In this document: positions 17,179 through 26,338 of the stretch, one piece after another
How the letters are laid out: the number at the start of each line of letters is the position of its first letter
Numbering within the stretch: position 1 is the stretch's first letter
Source of the DNA: Robertkochia marina
Lineage (GTDB): Bacteria; Bacteroidota; Bacteroidia; Flavobacteriales; Flavobacteriaceae
NCBI RefSeq assembly: GCF_004799345.1
Contig: NZ_SSMC01000002.1
Location: 248,001-312,000 of the forward strand
Direction of reading: 5' to 3'
DNA length: 64,000 nucleotides
Notes under the pieces: generated by a model
Told to the model about the DNA's origin: nothing
The model's input: only the letters and a program-made list of their open reading frames with translations
The model's database searches: none
Translations under genes and position numbers: made by a program

Positions 17179-17705
17179 TCATACCTGGCATCCTGTGCCT
17201 TAAGCCATTTTCCCTGTACTCTCATAACCTGCTCTATGATATCACGTACGCAGCCTTCACCCCCTTTTTTATGAGAAACATAAAGAGACATTTCTTTAAT
17301 ATCGGCAACCGCATCATTCGGACAACAAGGTAGACCTACCATTTTCATGACATGAATATCGGGAATATCATCACCCATGTAAATGGTATTTTCAGGCTTG
17401 ATATTATAGATGTCAAAATATTCATCCAGTTGCTCCACCTTATCAGAGACTCCCAGGTAAACATCGGTAACTCCTAAAGCATTTAACCGCTGTTTCACAC
17501 CCTGATTGCTGCCCCCTGAAATAATGCAGATATTATATCCCTGTTGTATGGCGGCTTTCATAGCATATCCATCTTTGGTATGCATGGTTCTGAGCATTTG
17601 GCCGTCAGAGGTAATTTGAATGGTACCGTCGGTTAACACTCCGTCTACATCAAAAACGAAGGTGGTAATGTGTTCCAGGTACTCTTTATAACTTTTCTCG
17701 CTCAT
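17175..17705 (-). CDS. KdsC-like HAD phosphatase (KDO-8-phosphate phosphatase family)
   Basis: HAD-superfamily phosphatase without a cap domain, the class that forms tetramers. The nucleophile motif DVDGVLTDG is at 19-27, motif II serine in IISGG (61-65), and the metal-binding GDDIPD at 111-116. It most likely dephosphorylates 3-deoxy-D-manno-octulosonate 8-phosphate in lipid A inner-core synthesis, although related members act on other sugar acid phosphates (for example sialic acid). The ATG at 17705 overlaps the end of the DUF2520 gene by 20 bases, showing translational coupling. Confidence 0.88.
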   Translation of the reverse strand: MSEKSYKEYLEHITTFVFDVDGVLTDGTIQITSDGQMLRTMHTKDGYAMKAAIQQGYNICIISGGSNQGVKQRLNALGVTDVYLGVSDKVEQLDEYFDIYNIKPENTIYMGDDIPDIHVMKMVGLPCCPNDAVADIKEMSLYVSHKKGGEGCVRDIIEQVMRVQGKWLKAQDARYD

Positions 17706-18450
17706 AAGTTGAAGCAATTGAAGCGGTTAGTAGCTTGTAAATTTTATCCAGTGCAGTGCCTTCCACTTGCTGAAGCTGCGAATTTAGGGTTTTTTGGTCA
17801 TTTCTCCTTGCAGGACCGGTCTGGGCTTCATAGGGAGTCATACTTTGTATCTTGGTTGCAGTTTCCAGGATCAACGGGTGCAGTACCTCGAAAGGTATGT
17901 TGTGGTCTTTGCAAATTGACTCTGCCAGAAAATACAGGTGATTCGTGAAATTATTGGCTACCACAGCAGCCAGGTGCAGCTTTTTGCGTTGCTCAGAATT
18001 AATGGCGTATACCTTGTCAGAAAGAGCCCTGCCAAGCTTTTTTAAAAACGTAAGGTCGCTCTCCAGGGTGGTTTCAAGGCATAAGGGAACTTCTTTCCAG
18101 TTGACCTCTTTAGACCTTGAAAATGACTGTAAGGGGTAAAACACTCCGGCTCTTGTTTGATCTTTAAGGCTTGAAACAGCAGAAGACCCGGAGGTATGAA
18201 CCACCAGTCTGTCATTGAAAGGAAGGTTTTTACTGATCTCTTCAATGGCATCATCTGTAACGCAGACTATGTACAGGTCTGCACTTTCAAGGGCCTGGAG
18301 GTTATCTGTAACCCGTACTGATGTTGGAAGGTCAGCATGGTCTTTGTTCCTGACAAAGATCTGCCGAACCCTGAATTCATGGGTCTCCTGAATTCCCTTA
18401 AAAAGACTTTGGCCTACATTTCCGAATCCGATAAGAATAATATCATGCAT
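17686..18450 (-). CDS. Rossmann-like and DUF2520 domain protein
   Basis: NAD(P)-binding fold related to pyrroline-5-carboxylate reductase. The N-terminal dinucleotide motif IGFGNVGQSL is at residues 7-16 of the MHDIILIG start. The middle has ADLYIVCVTDDAIEEIS and VVHTSGSSAVSSL. The C-terminal helical DUF2520 part contains FYPLQSFS, KKLHLAAVVANNFTNHLY and EVLHPLILETATKI. The ATG at 18450 is preferred to one at 18483 because it places the glycine motif at the usual N-terminal position. Substrate unknown; usually found next to the KdsC-like gene in this lineage, as here. Confidence 0.88.
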   Translation of the reverse strand: MHDIILIGFGNVGQSLFKGIQETHEFRVRQIFVRNKDHADLPTSVRVTDNLQALESADLYIVCVTDDAIEEISKNLPFNDRLVVHTSGSSAVSSLKDQTRAGVFYPLQSFSRSKEVNWKEVPLCLETTLESDLTFLKKLGRALSDKVYAINSEQRKKLHLAAVVANNFTNHLYFLAESICKDHNIPFEVLHPLILETATKIQSMTPYEAQTGPARRNDQKTLNSQLQQVEGTALDKIYKLLTASIASTYEREKL

Positions 18451-18646
18451 AGTACGAAAATACCATATTATCGCGGGGTGCACAATTCTTTAAAAGCTTC
18501 CCGAATTTCCCTGAAGCATTACATGATAAGAGACTGAGCCTGATCAGTAATCACTCCAAAAAGAGACCATCGTACCCTGATAAATGTCTGCTATTGCAGA
18601 TTTATTTAATAGATGTTAATTAGTGGGTTAATCGCACTAAATACGC

Positions 18647-18654
18647 TATTTTTG
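18647..18654 (+). promoter_or_regulatory. -7 element upstream of ccsBA
   Basis: TATTTTTG is an exact TAnnTTTG, 29 bases before the ATG of the cytochrome c biogenesis gene. No clear TTG at the -33 position. Confidence 0.5.
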
Positions 18655-18683
18655 CACACTGAAAATTCAATTTCTTACCTGTA

Positions 18684-21600
18684 ATGATAGATTCTGTAAA
18701 GAAGATACTTTTCTCTACCCGGTTAATGGCTGTTCTTTTTGTTGTTTTTGCTGTTGCTATGGCATTCGGAACGTTTATTGAAAGTTGGTATAGTACTGAA
18801 ACCTCCAAAATATGGATTTATAACAGTTGGTGGTTTGAGGTGATCATGGTGTTCTTTTTGATCAACTTTATTGGAAACATTAAAAGATACCGGTTATGGA
18901 GAAAGGATCAATGGCCTGTATTATTACTTCACCTTTCGTTTATCTTGATCCTCACAGGTGCTTTTGTTACCCGATATATAGGTTATGAAGGGGTTATGCC
19001 TATTCGTGAGGGCGAGAGCACCGACTTTATGCTAACCGAGAAAAAGTATATCACTGCTTTTATTGATGGAGAGATCGATGGGCAGCCCAGAAGGAGGGCA
19101 TTTCAGGATGAGATCATGATCACTCCGGAAGCCATGAGTTCTTCTTTGCCATGGCGATCAGATTTCAATGGTCAGCCATTTGAGATCGCTTATGCCGGGT
19201 TTATCAAAGGTGCAGAAGAAGGATTGATTCCGACCGAAGACGGGGACCTTTATTTGAAGATCGTAGAGGCGGGTGGAGGTAACCGACACGATCATTACCT
19301 GAAAAGTGGAGAGGTTGCCAGTATACATAACGTTTTGTTTGCCCTTAACACCTACACAGAAGGGGCTATTAATATTACGCTGAATGATTCGGTAAGTACC
19401 CTGCAATCGCCCTTTGCAGGTGATTTCATGAGGATGGCAGATCAGTTGAAGGGACAGGTGGTAGCAGACAGTGTTCAACCCTTAATGATGAGATCGCTCT
19501 ACAATACTGCCGGAATGCAGTTCGTATTTCCTGAGCCCATGATCAGGGGTGAATACGGGATCGTAGAAGCAGAAGAGAAAACAGAGAACCAGCAGGATGC
19601 CCTGATTCTTAATATTTCAACCGAAGGTGAAACCCAGCAGGTTAAATTATTAGGTGGTAAAGGCTTTATTAATGATCCCGTTACCGTAACCCTTGGCGGA
19701 CTGGATTTCAACCTCTCCTATGGTTCAATCCGGCATCAGTTACCTTTTGCTGTACAGTTGAATGACTTTATTGCAGAGAAGTATCCTGGTACCGAAAGAG
19801 GGTATTCGTCTTTTATGAGCAAGGTTACGGTGAATGACGAACGGAGTTTTGACTATGATATTTATATGAATCACGTGTTAGATCATAAAGGCTACCGATT
19901 CTTTCAATCCAGTTTTGATCCCGATGAAAAGGGTACCATTCTTTCGGTGAATCATGATTTTTGGGGAACCTGGATCACCTACATCGGCTACTTTCTTTTA
20001 TATGTAGGTTTAATGGCTATTATGTTCTTCGGTAAGACCCGTTTTAAGAACCTTGGAGAGATGTTGGAAAAAGTAAAGGCAAAGAAGCAGGCGATCGCCG
20101 TTGTGGCATTCTTATTTAGCTTTAGCATGAGTATGGCACAGTCTCAGACTGAACAAGACCATGATCACACAGGTCATGACCATACCCATGACGAGGCCAG
20201 TATTGTTATGCCTACCGCTTCACAAATAGACTCGGTATTAAAAGCTACGGTGGTTAATAAGGAACATGCTGCCCGTTTTGGAGAGCTCATTATCCAGGAT
20301 GAGAAGGGGAGGATGAAACCTGTTAATACCTTTGCTTCCGAGCTTTTGAGAAAATTAAGCAAAAGTGATGAGTTTCAGGGCATGGATCCCAACCAGGTTC
20401 TTTTATCCATGCTGCAAAATCCCGGGCTTTGGTATAATGTAGACTTTGTATATATCACCAAAAAGAATGACAGCATCCGGGAGATCATCCAGGTGCCGGA
20501 CGATCAGAAATTGGTGAAAGCCGTCGACTTTTTTGATGGCACCAACTACAGGCTTTCTTCCTACCTTCAGGAGGCCTATGCCACCAATACCCCTAACCAG
20601 TTTCAGAAGGGATTCAGAGAATTTGACCTGAAACTTGGACTCTTAAACCAGGCGCTTGGAGGCGATATTCTACGTATATATCCGCTGCCGGGAGATGAGA
20701 ATAATAAATGGGTTTCGGCTCCTGAGTATGCAAAAGGAGATTTTGCAGTGAAGGATTCTCTGTACGCCAATTTCATAAAAAATTCACTTCCGTTCTATGT
20801 GATGAGCCTGAGAGAGGCAAAGGCATCGGGAGATTATTCCCAGGCAAACAGCATTCTGGAGGCCTTGCATAAGAATCAGCGAAACTATGGGGCAGAGGTG
20901 ATGCCCAGCGAGCAGAAGATCAAGGCAGAAATGCTCTATAACGAGGTGAATATTTTTGAGAAACTCCTGGTGTATTATATGCTGTTTGGAGTGATCATGT
21001 TCGCGTTCATCATCTTTCAGATCTTTAAAGATATTAAATGGGTACGATGGGGTATTACCGGGATGAAGGTTGGTATCATAGCACTGTTTTTATTACAAAC
21101 CATCGGACTTGGAATACGTTGGTATATTAGTGGTCACGCTCCCTGGAGTGATGCTTACGAGAGTGTGTTATACGTGGCCTGGAGTACTATGGCATTAGGT
21201 CTTGCTTTTGGAAGAAAAAGTGACCTGACCATCGCCTCTACAGCATTTGTAACGGCTATTATTCTGTTCGGAGCACATATGAACTGGCTTGATCCGGCTA
21301 TTGCGAACCTTCAACCCGTACTTGACAGTTACTGGTTAATGATTCATGTGGCGGTGATCGTAGGTAGTTACGGGCCGTTTACCCTGGGTATGATACTGGG
21401 GGTGGTTTCCTTATTCCTGATGATTTTCACCACTCCTTCCAATAAAAAGAAAATGGAACTCAATATTCAAGAACTTACTCTTATCACTGAATTAGCTCTT
21501 ACCGTTGGATTGATCATGCTGACCATCGGAAATTTCCTTGGCGGTCAGTGGGCCAACGAGAGTTGGGGACGTTATTGGGGTTGGGATCCTAAAGAAACCT

Positions 21601-21878
21601 GGGCATTGATAAGCATTATGGTATATGCCTTTGTATTGCATATGAGGCTGGTTCCCGGGCTCAGAGGTCGCTGGGCCTTTAACTTTGCAAGTATTGTAGC
21701 CTTTGGCAGTATTATGATGACCTACTTCGGAGTGAATTTTTACCTAACCGGTCTGCACTCTTACGCCAGTGGTGATAAGGTGATTACCCCAACCTTTGTT
21801 TGGTATTCTGTGGTATTCGTTATTATACTCGGTGCAGTAAGCTACTGGTCGTGGCAACGTAATTATAAGAAAGCCTGA
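18684..21878 (+). CDS. Fused cytochrome c biogenesis protein CcsB(ResB)-CcsA
   Basis: System II cytochrome c synthase in a single 1064-residue chain: it carries heme across the inner membrane and attaches it to apocytochromes. The ResB/CcsB-like half has membrane helices near 10-35, 50-70, 80-100 and 430-455, with a long periplasmic part between. The C-terminal CcsA half (about 760-1064) has multiple helices and the heme-handling tryptophan-rich WWD motif at about 957-972 (SWGRYWGWDPKETWAL). The linker contains a hydrophobic stretch ending SMSMAQS and then a His/Asp-rich patch (about 491-506, four DH/HD pairs), a possible metal or heme site. Own promoter and terminator. Next to DsbD, which supplies the reductant for such apocytochrome thiols. 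Confidence 0.93.
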   Translation: MIDSVKKILFSTRLMAVLFVVFAVAMAFGTFIESWYSTETSKIWIYNSWWFEVIMVFFLINFIGNIKRYRLWRKDQWPVLLLHLSFILILTGAFVTRYIGYEGVMPIREGESTDFMLTEKKYITAFIDGEIDGQPRRRAFQDEIMITPEAMSSSLPWRSDFNGQPFEIAYAGFIKGAEEGLIPTEDGDLYLKIVEAGGGNRHDHYLKSGEVASIHNVLFALNTYTEGAINITLNDSVSTLQSPFAGDFMRMADQLKGQVVADSVQPLMMRSLYNTAGMQFVFPEPMIRGEYGIVEAEEKTENQQDALILNISTEGETQQVKLLGGKGFINDPVTVTLGGLDFNLSYGSIRHQLPFAVQLNDFIAEKYPGTERGYSSFMSKVTVNDERSFDYDIYMNHVLDHKGYRFFQSSFDPDEKGTILSVNHDFWGTWITYIGYFLLYVGLMAIMFFGKTRFKNLGEMLEKVKAKKQAIAVVAFLFSFSMSMAQSQTEQDHDHTGHDHTHDEASIVMPTASQIDSVLKATVVNKEHAARFGELIIQDEKGRMKPVNTFASELLRKLSKSDEFQGMDPNQVLLSMLQNPGLWYNVDFVYITKKNDSIREIIQVPDDQKLVKAVDFFDGTNYRLSSYLQEAYATNTPNQFQKGFREFDLKLGLLNQALGGDILRIYPLPGDENNKWVSAPEYAKGDFAVKDSLYANFIKNSLPFYVMSLREAKASGDYSQANSILEALHKNQRNYGAEVMPSEQKIKAEMLYNEVNIFEKLLVYYMLFGVIMFAFIIFQIFKDIKWVRWGITGMKVGIIALFLLQTIGLGIRWYISGHAPWSDAYESVLYVAWSTMALGLAFGRKSDLTIASTAFVTAIILFGAHMNWLDPAIANLQPVLDSYWLMIHVAVIVGSYGPFTLGMILGVVSLFLMIFTTPSNKKKMELNIQELTLITELALTVGLIMLTIGNFLGGQWANESWGRYWGWDPKETWALISIMVYAFVLHMRLVPGLRGRWAFNFASIVAFGSIMMTYFGVNFYLTGLHSYASGDKVITPTFVWYSVVFVIILGAVSYWSWQRNYKKA

Positions 21879-21900
21879 TCATATCAGGAATGTATTGAAT

Positions 21901-21932
21901 AAAAAAGGACCTCGTTAGAGGTCCTTTTTTTA
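21901..21932. terminator. Bidirectional terminator after ccsBA
   Basis: AAAAAAGGACCTC and GAGGTCCTTTTTT pair around a GTTA loop, with A- and T-runs on both sides, so it can stop ccsBA and the converging PLP-enzyme transcript. Confidence 0.85.
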
Positions 21933-21974
21933 TGATCAAACGGCGATGAATCCGCACTAAATATTATATCAGGG

Positions 21975-23534
21975 TCATACTGAAAACCAATGTTGAACAA
22001 GGTTTTTTTCTTCCCTTGAGTCGGCCTTATGACGGTACTCGTTTTCCGATGCTTCGTATATATAATCCTTGCCCCATTCCTTATAATTGGAAGCTACTGC
22101 TTCTATCGCATCACAGATCAGGTCTGCTTCAGCGTTGGTCATGGTAGGGTGTATTGACATTCTCACCCATCCCGGTCTGTCTATCAGGCAGCCATCCAGG
22201 ATCTTTTGCTCGATGGCTTTTGAGGTGGGTTGGTCAACATTCAGAAGAAAATGGCCGTAAGTTCCTGCGCAGGAGCAACCTCCCCGGGTTTGTACTCCAA
22301 ACCTGTCGTTCAGTAGTTTAACTACCAGGTTGTAATGCACATTTTCAATATAGAATGAAAAGATGCCAAGCCTGTGGGTATGCTGCCCCGCCAGAATGTG
22401 TAGATTCTTAATCTTTTTCAATCTTGAAAATATGCGGTCGTTGAGTTGATGCTCTCTTTCAAGGATGTTGTGAACCCCCATTTTTTCTTTGAGTTGAATA
22501 CTCAAGGCAATCTTGATGGCCTGGAGAAATCCTGGTGTTCCGCCATCTTCTCGTGATTCAATGTCATCAACATAATCATGATCTCCCCATGGATTGGTGT
22601 AGGATACGGTTCCACCACCGGGATTATCGGGAATCATGTTCTTGTATAGTTTTTTATTAAATATCAGGACTCCGGAAGTTCCGGGGCCTCCCAGAAACTT
22701 GTGGGGAGAAAAGAAAATAGCATCCAGGTATTCATCTTCCGCTTCAGGATGCATGTCAATGGCTACATAAGGTGCAGAACATGCAAAGTCAACAAAGCAA
22801 AGTCCGTTATACTTATGGGTGAGTGCAGCGATCTCATGATAATTGGTGGTTATCCCGGTAACATTAGAGGCGGCGGTAATCGACGTGATCTTAATAGGGT
22901 GCTCCTGATGTTCTTTTAAGAGCTTTTCAAAACTCTCAAGACAGATTAGCCCTTCCTCATTACAAGGAATTACAACGACCTTGGCAATAGTTTCAAGCCA
23001 GGAGGTCTGGTTGGAGTGGTGTTCCATATGAGAAACGAACACTAAAGGGCGTTTCTCGTCAGGGATCTTCGTATGGTCCTTGAGGTTCTCAGATACTTTC
23101 AGGCCAAGAATACGCTGAAACTTATTGACTGCCCCGGTCATTCCTGTTCCGGTGGTGATCAATACGTCATCGCTGTTCGCATTAACATGACGTTTTATAA
23201 TGTTTCTCGCCTCGTGATAGGCCAGCGTCATGGAAGAGCCCGTAAATGTAGTCTCTGTGTGCGTATTAGCCACATAGGGGGCAATATCCTCCAGTAATTT
23301 CTCTTCTATATCGCGGTACATCCTTCCGCTGGCAGTCCAGTCAGCATAGATGAGTTTCTTTTCACCGTAGGGAGTATGGATCGTATGATCGTTTCCAAGG
23401 ATCTTTGAGCGGAATGGGGTAAAATAAGCTTCAAGGTCTTTATTGCTGTTCTTAGGTTTTACCTGAACCGCAGACTCACCTCCTTTAAAATTTGCTAATA
23501 CCTTCCTGTAACCAGTTGTAATATTCTTCAACAT
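21975..23534 (-). CDS. Class V aminotransferase-fold PLP enzyme (cysteine desulfurase-like)
   Basis: 519-residue fold-type I PLP enzyme related to SufS/CsdA. Marks are YADWTASGRMYRDIE near 60-80, the HMEHHSNQTSW segment, VDFACSAPYVAIDM, the PLP-binding lysine in SPHKFLGGPGTSG (about 280), and a cysteine loop QTRGGCSCAGTYGH (about 414-427), where SufS-type enzymes keep the persulfide cysteine. It is about 100 residues longer than E. coli SufS. No suf partner genes are adjacent, so the sulfur acceptor, or whether it is a true desulfurase, is unclear. The only usable start, ATG 23534, lies 50 bases inside the dsbD gene, a larger overlap than elsewhere in the window. Confidence 0.82.
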   Translation of the reverse strand: MLKNITTGYRKVLANFKGGESAVQVKPKNSNKDLEAYFTPFRSKILGNDHTIHTPYGEKKLIYADWTASGRMYRDIEEKLLEDIAPYVANTHTETTFTGSSMTLAYHEARNIIKRHVNANSDDVLITTGTGMTGAVNKFQRILGLKVSENLKDHTKIPDEKRPLVFVSHMEHHSNQTSWLETIAKVVVIPCNEEGLICLESFEKLLKEHQEHPIKITSITAASNVTGITTNYHEIAALTHKYNGLCFVDFACSAPYVAIDMHPEAEDEYLDAIFFSPHKFLGGPGTSGVLIFNKKLYKNMIPDNPGGGTVSYTNPWGDHDYVDDIESREDGGTPGFLQAIKIALSIQLKEKMGVHNILEREHQLNDRIFSRLKKIKNLHILAGQHTHRLGIFSFYIENVHYNLVVKLLNDRFGVQTRGGCSCAGTYGHFLLNVDQPTSKAIEQKILDGCLIDRPGWVRMSIHPTMTNAEADLICDAIEAVASNYKEWGKDYIYEASENEYRHKADSREEKNLVQHWFSV

Positions 23535-25491
23535 TTGGATTATAAGCTGAGGGTTCTACTAATGTCTTTTCATTATGATCTATGATCACATAATAGGGTT
23601 GTGCATTGGCTTTGTAACGCAATTGCTGGAATTCACTCCACTTCTGCCCAATATTCCTGAACTTTTCACCACTGAGGGCTGAAATGTTTTCAGGTAAATC
23701 CGGAAGCTCCCTTTTGTCATCAACGTACAAAGATATTAATACCAATTCATTTTTTAGAAGGCCTGATACTTTTGGGTCAGACCAAACATTGTCTTCCATT
23801 TTTCGGCAATTCACACAGGCGTGTCCTGTAAAGTCGATTAATATGGGTTTATTAACCTTTTTGGCATAAGATAAGCCCGTTTCGTAATCGTGAAAACTTA
23901 TAATGTCATGAGGGCCGAGGTGGGCTCCTTCAGGAAGTTGCTCTGCTCCTGAATTTCCGGTGCTGCCCGACGTATTACCCACTCCATAGGGTGATTCTGA
24001 ATAATGGATCGGAGGGGGGAAGCCGCTGATGAGTTTTAAAGGTGCTCCCCAAAGTCCGGGGATCAGGTAGATAACAAATGAAAGCACCAGTAAGCCCAAG
24101 CCTAACCTGCCCACCGATATATGATCCTGTGGAGAATCATGAGGTAATCTGATCTTTCCGAAAAGATAAAGTGCCAGGGCGCCAAAAACAGCGATCCAAA
24201 TAGCGAGAAAAACTTCTCTTTCCAGCCAGTGAAGCTGTAAAACGAGATCGGCATTGGATAAAAACTTAAAGGCGAGTGCCAGTTCCAGGAATCCCAATAC
24301 CACCTTGACTGTATTGAGCCATCCGCCCGATTTAGGAAGCGAATTCAACCATCCGGGAAAGGCCGCGAAAAGGGCAAAGGGGAGGGCCAATGCCAGGGAG
24401 AATCCCAGCATACCGATAATAGGGGCAATACCTCCTTTGCTGGCTGCTTCAACCAGGAGGGTACCAACAATAGGGCCGGTACATGAGAAAGACACAATGG
24501 CCAGGGCAAGCGCCATAAACAAAATACCGATAACACCCCCACGGTTGGAATGAGAATCAACCTTGCTGGCCCAGGAATTGGGCAGGGTGATCTCAAAAGC
24601 TCCCAGGAATGAAATGGCGAAAATTACCAATAAAAGGAAAAAGATGATATTGAAGGTTACATTGGTTGATAAACGGTTTAAGGCATCAGCCCCGAATATC
24701 GCGGTGACCAATGACCCCAATAAGACATAGATGGCAATGATGGAGATGCCGTAAATAATGGCATTTTTTATTCCCGCTGCCTTACTTTTACTTTGCTTTG
24801 TGAAGAAGCTCACCGTAAGCGGGATCATAGGAAATACACAAGGGGTCAATAAGGCTGCGAACCCGGAAAGGAAGGCAATGATAAATATACTTAACAGTCC
24901 TCTTTGGTTGTCTTGTTTACCTATGGTTTGGTTGGCAGCTTCCAGGTCGGTCCCCGGGGCCTGTGTAATATCGGTAACCACCGGTTCTATAACAGGTGAG
25001 GTTGTTTCTTTACTCTCTTCTTCTTGTCTCTCTTCTGCAGCAAGTTGCGGGTCTACAATGAATTCAAGTGACACATAATTTGGGGGTAAACACCTTTCAT
25101 CATCACACACCTGGTATTCTACTTCCCCTTTGATCACGCCTACAGCTTCGGTTATCTTAATTCGCTGCCTGAAGATGGCTTCATCTGAAAAATATTTGAT
25201 GTCAGTCCCCCAGGTCTTATCAAAATCCGTATGTCCTTCCGGTTCTATGGTGTTGCCTTCCAATGCAACCCCTTCCTGAGTCTCATAGGTAAAAACCGTT
25301 GGTAAAGGGCCTTCCTCCGGCACCTCTTGAGAATATAAATGCCACCCAAAATCAATAGTGGCTGTCGAGATAAGTTCAAACTCGTTGTCTGAGATCTTTT
25401 TAACCTCGGTATCCCAACTTACGGGATCAAGAATTTGGCCGTGTATGAAAGCAGTGGTTAAGAAAAAGAATCCTAAAAGAAAATTCCTCAT
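23485..25491 (-). CDS. DsbD-like thiol:disulfide interchange protein
   Basis: Moves electrons from cytosolic thioredoxin to the periplasm to keep cysteines reduced. It has all three DsbD modules. A signal peptide (to HGQ at about 19) precedes an N-terminal DsbC/D-like beta domain with the cysteine pair CDDERC (about 127-132). The CcdA-like membrane core (about 200-460) has TPCVFPMIPLTVSFF and SCTGPIVGTLL. The C-terminal thioredoxin domain has CVNC at about 557-560. 668 residues, somewhat longer than E. coli DsbD (about 565). Neighbours ccsBA and the periplasmic peroxidase and thioredoxin-like proteins are natural clients. A -7 box lies 24 bases before the ATG. Confidence 0.93.
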   Translation of the reverse strand: MRNFLLGFFFLTTAFIHGQILDPVSWDTEVKKISDNEFELISTATIDFGWHLYSQEVPEEGPLPTVFTYETQEGVALEGNTIEPEGHTDFDKTWGTDIKYFSDEAIFRQRIKITEAVGVIKGEVEYQVCDDERCLPPNYVSLEFIVDPQLAAEERQEEESKETTSPVIEPVVTDITQAPGTDLEAANQTIGKQDNQRGLLSIFIIAFLSGFAALLTPCVFPMIPLTVSFFTKQSKSKAAGIKNAIIYGISIIAIYVLLGSLVTAIFGADALNRLSTNVTFNIIFFLLLVIFAISFLGAFEITLPNSWASKVDSHSNRGGVIGILFMALALAIVSFSCTGPIVGTLLVEAASKGGIAPIIGMLGFSLALALPFALFAAFPGWLNSLPKSGGWLNTVKVVLGFLELALAFKFLSNADLVLQLHWLEREVFLAIWIAVFGALALYLFGKIRLPHDSPQDHISVGRLGLGLLVLSFVIYLIPGLWGAPLKLISGFPPPIHYSESPYGVGNTSGSTGNSGAEQLPEGAHLGPHDIISFHDYETGLSYAKKVNKPILIDFTGHACVNCRKMEDNVWSDPKVSGLLKNELVLISLYVDDKRELPDLPENISALSGEKFRNIGQKWSEFQQLRYKANAQPYYVIIDHNEKTLVEPSAYNPNVEEYYNWLQEGISKF

Positions 25492-25514
25492 AGTATGTAG
25501 TTAGTAAGTATTTG

Positions 25515-25522
25515 CAAATCTA
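25515..25522 (-). promoter_or_regulatory. -7 element of the dsbD transcript
   Basis: Minus strand reads TAGATTTG, an exact TAnnTTTG, 24 bases ahead of the dsbD ATG. No TTG at the expected -33 distance. Confidence 0.45.
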
Positions 25523-25735
25523 AACGGCTTAAGGTGTTTCTCTTCATAACTTAACAACTTTTTTTGAAAAAAATCACCTGGTGAAAGCATGCCCCCGTTT
25601 TAAAACCATCATATTTTAATTACTGATTACAGGCTGCCTTACAGAAAAGCTTAATCGTTGTCGAATTGTTAATTTTTCTTACAAACATAAGCCCGATGTG
25701 AAATATGCTTAAATTCGTCTTCAAAAAAAAACAGA

Positions 25736-26335
25736 ATGAAAAAATTAAGTATTGTATTCATGCTTTCGCTCGCGGTGGGAGGATGTAAACAGACCGATCA
25801 GTCAACTAAAGAAACTTCTTCAGAAACTATAGCCATGACCGAACAAAAGAGTGTTGAAACCATTTATCAATTTACCGTTAAAGACATCAATGGAGATGAT
25901 TTTGATTTTGCCGATTTAAAAGGAAAAAAGATCATGATCGTAAACACGGCCAGTAAATGTGGCCTGACACCTCAATACGAGCAATTACAAGCGTTATATG
26001 AGCGGTATGGAGGGAGCGGATTTACCATTGTAGGGTTTCCTGCTAATAATTTTGGTCAACAAGAACCCGGATCCAATACTGAGATCGCCGAATTCTGTCA
26101 GTTGAATTACGGGGTGAGCTTTCCTATGATGAGCAAGATCTCTGTAAAAGGAGAAGATATGCATGAGATCTATCGTTTTTTGACTCAAAAGGACCTGAAC
26201 GGACTAAAAGATTCTGAGGTGGCATGGAATTTTCAGAAATATCTCATTGATGAAGACGGTACTTTAGCAGCGGTGATTGAACCACAGATGCTGCCGGATG
26301 ATAAAAAGATCACAGATTGGATCGAAAGTAAATAA
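25736..26335 (+). CDS. Lipoprotein glutathione-peroxidase-family peroxidase
   Basis: Thiol peroxidase of the GPx family that reduces hydroperoxides. The N-terminus is a lipoprotein signal with lipobox LAVGGC (Cys17), then a Ser/Thr/Glu linker to about residue 38. The GPx domain follows: NTASKCGLTPQYEQL with the peroxidatic cysteine about 76, GFPANNFGQQEPG, and WNFQKYLIDEDG. Cysteine replaces the selenocysteine of animal enzymes. Bacteroidota generally make bacillithiol rather than glutathione, so the likely reductant is a thioredoxin-like protein. Attached to a membrane outside the cytosol, it would depend on DsbD encoded just upstream. The transsulfuration gene starts 3 bases downstream. Confidence 0.9.
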   Translation: MKKLSIVFMLSLAVGGCKQTDQSTKETSSETIAMTEQKSVETIYQFTVKDINGDDFDFADLKGKKIMIVNTASKCGLTPQYEQLQALYERYGGSGFTIVGFPANNFGQQEPGSNTEIAEFCQLNYGVSFPMMSKISVKGEDMHEIYRFLTQKDLNGLKDSEVAWNFQKYLIDEDGTLAAVIEPQMLPDDKKITDWIESK

Positions 26336-26338
26336 CCT

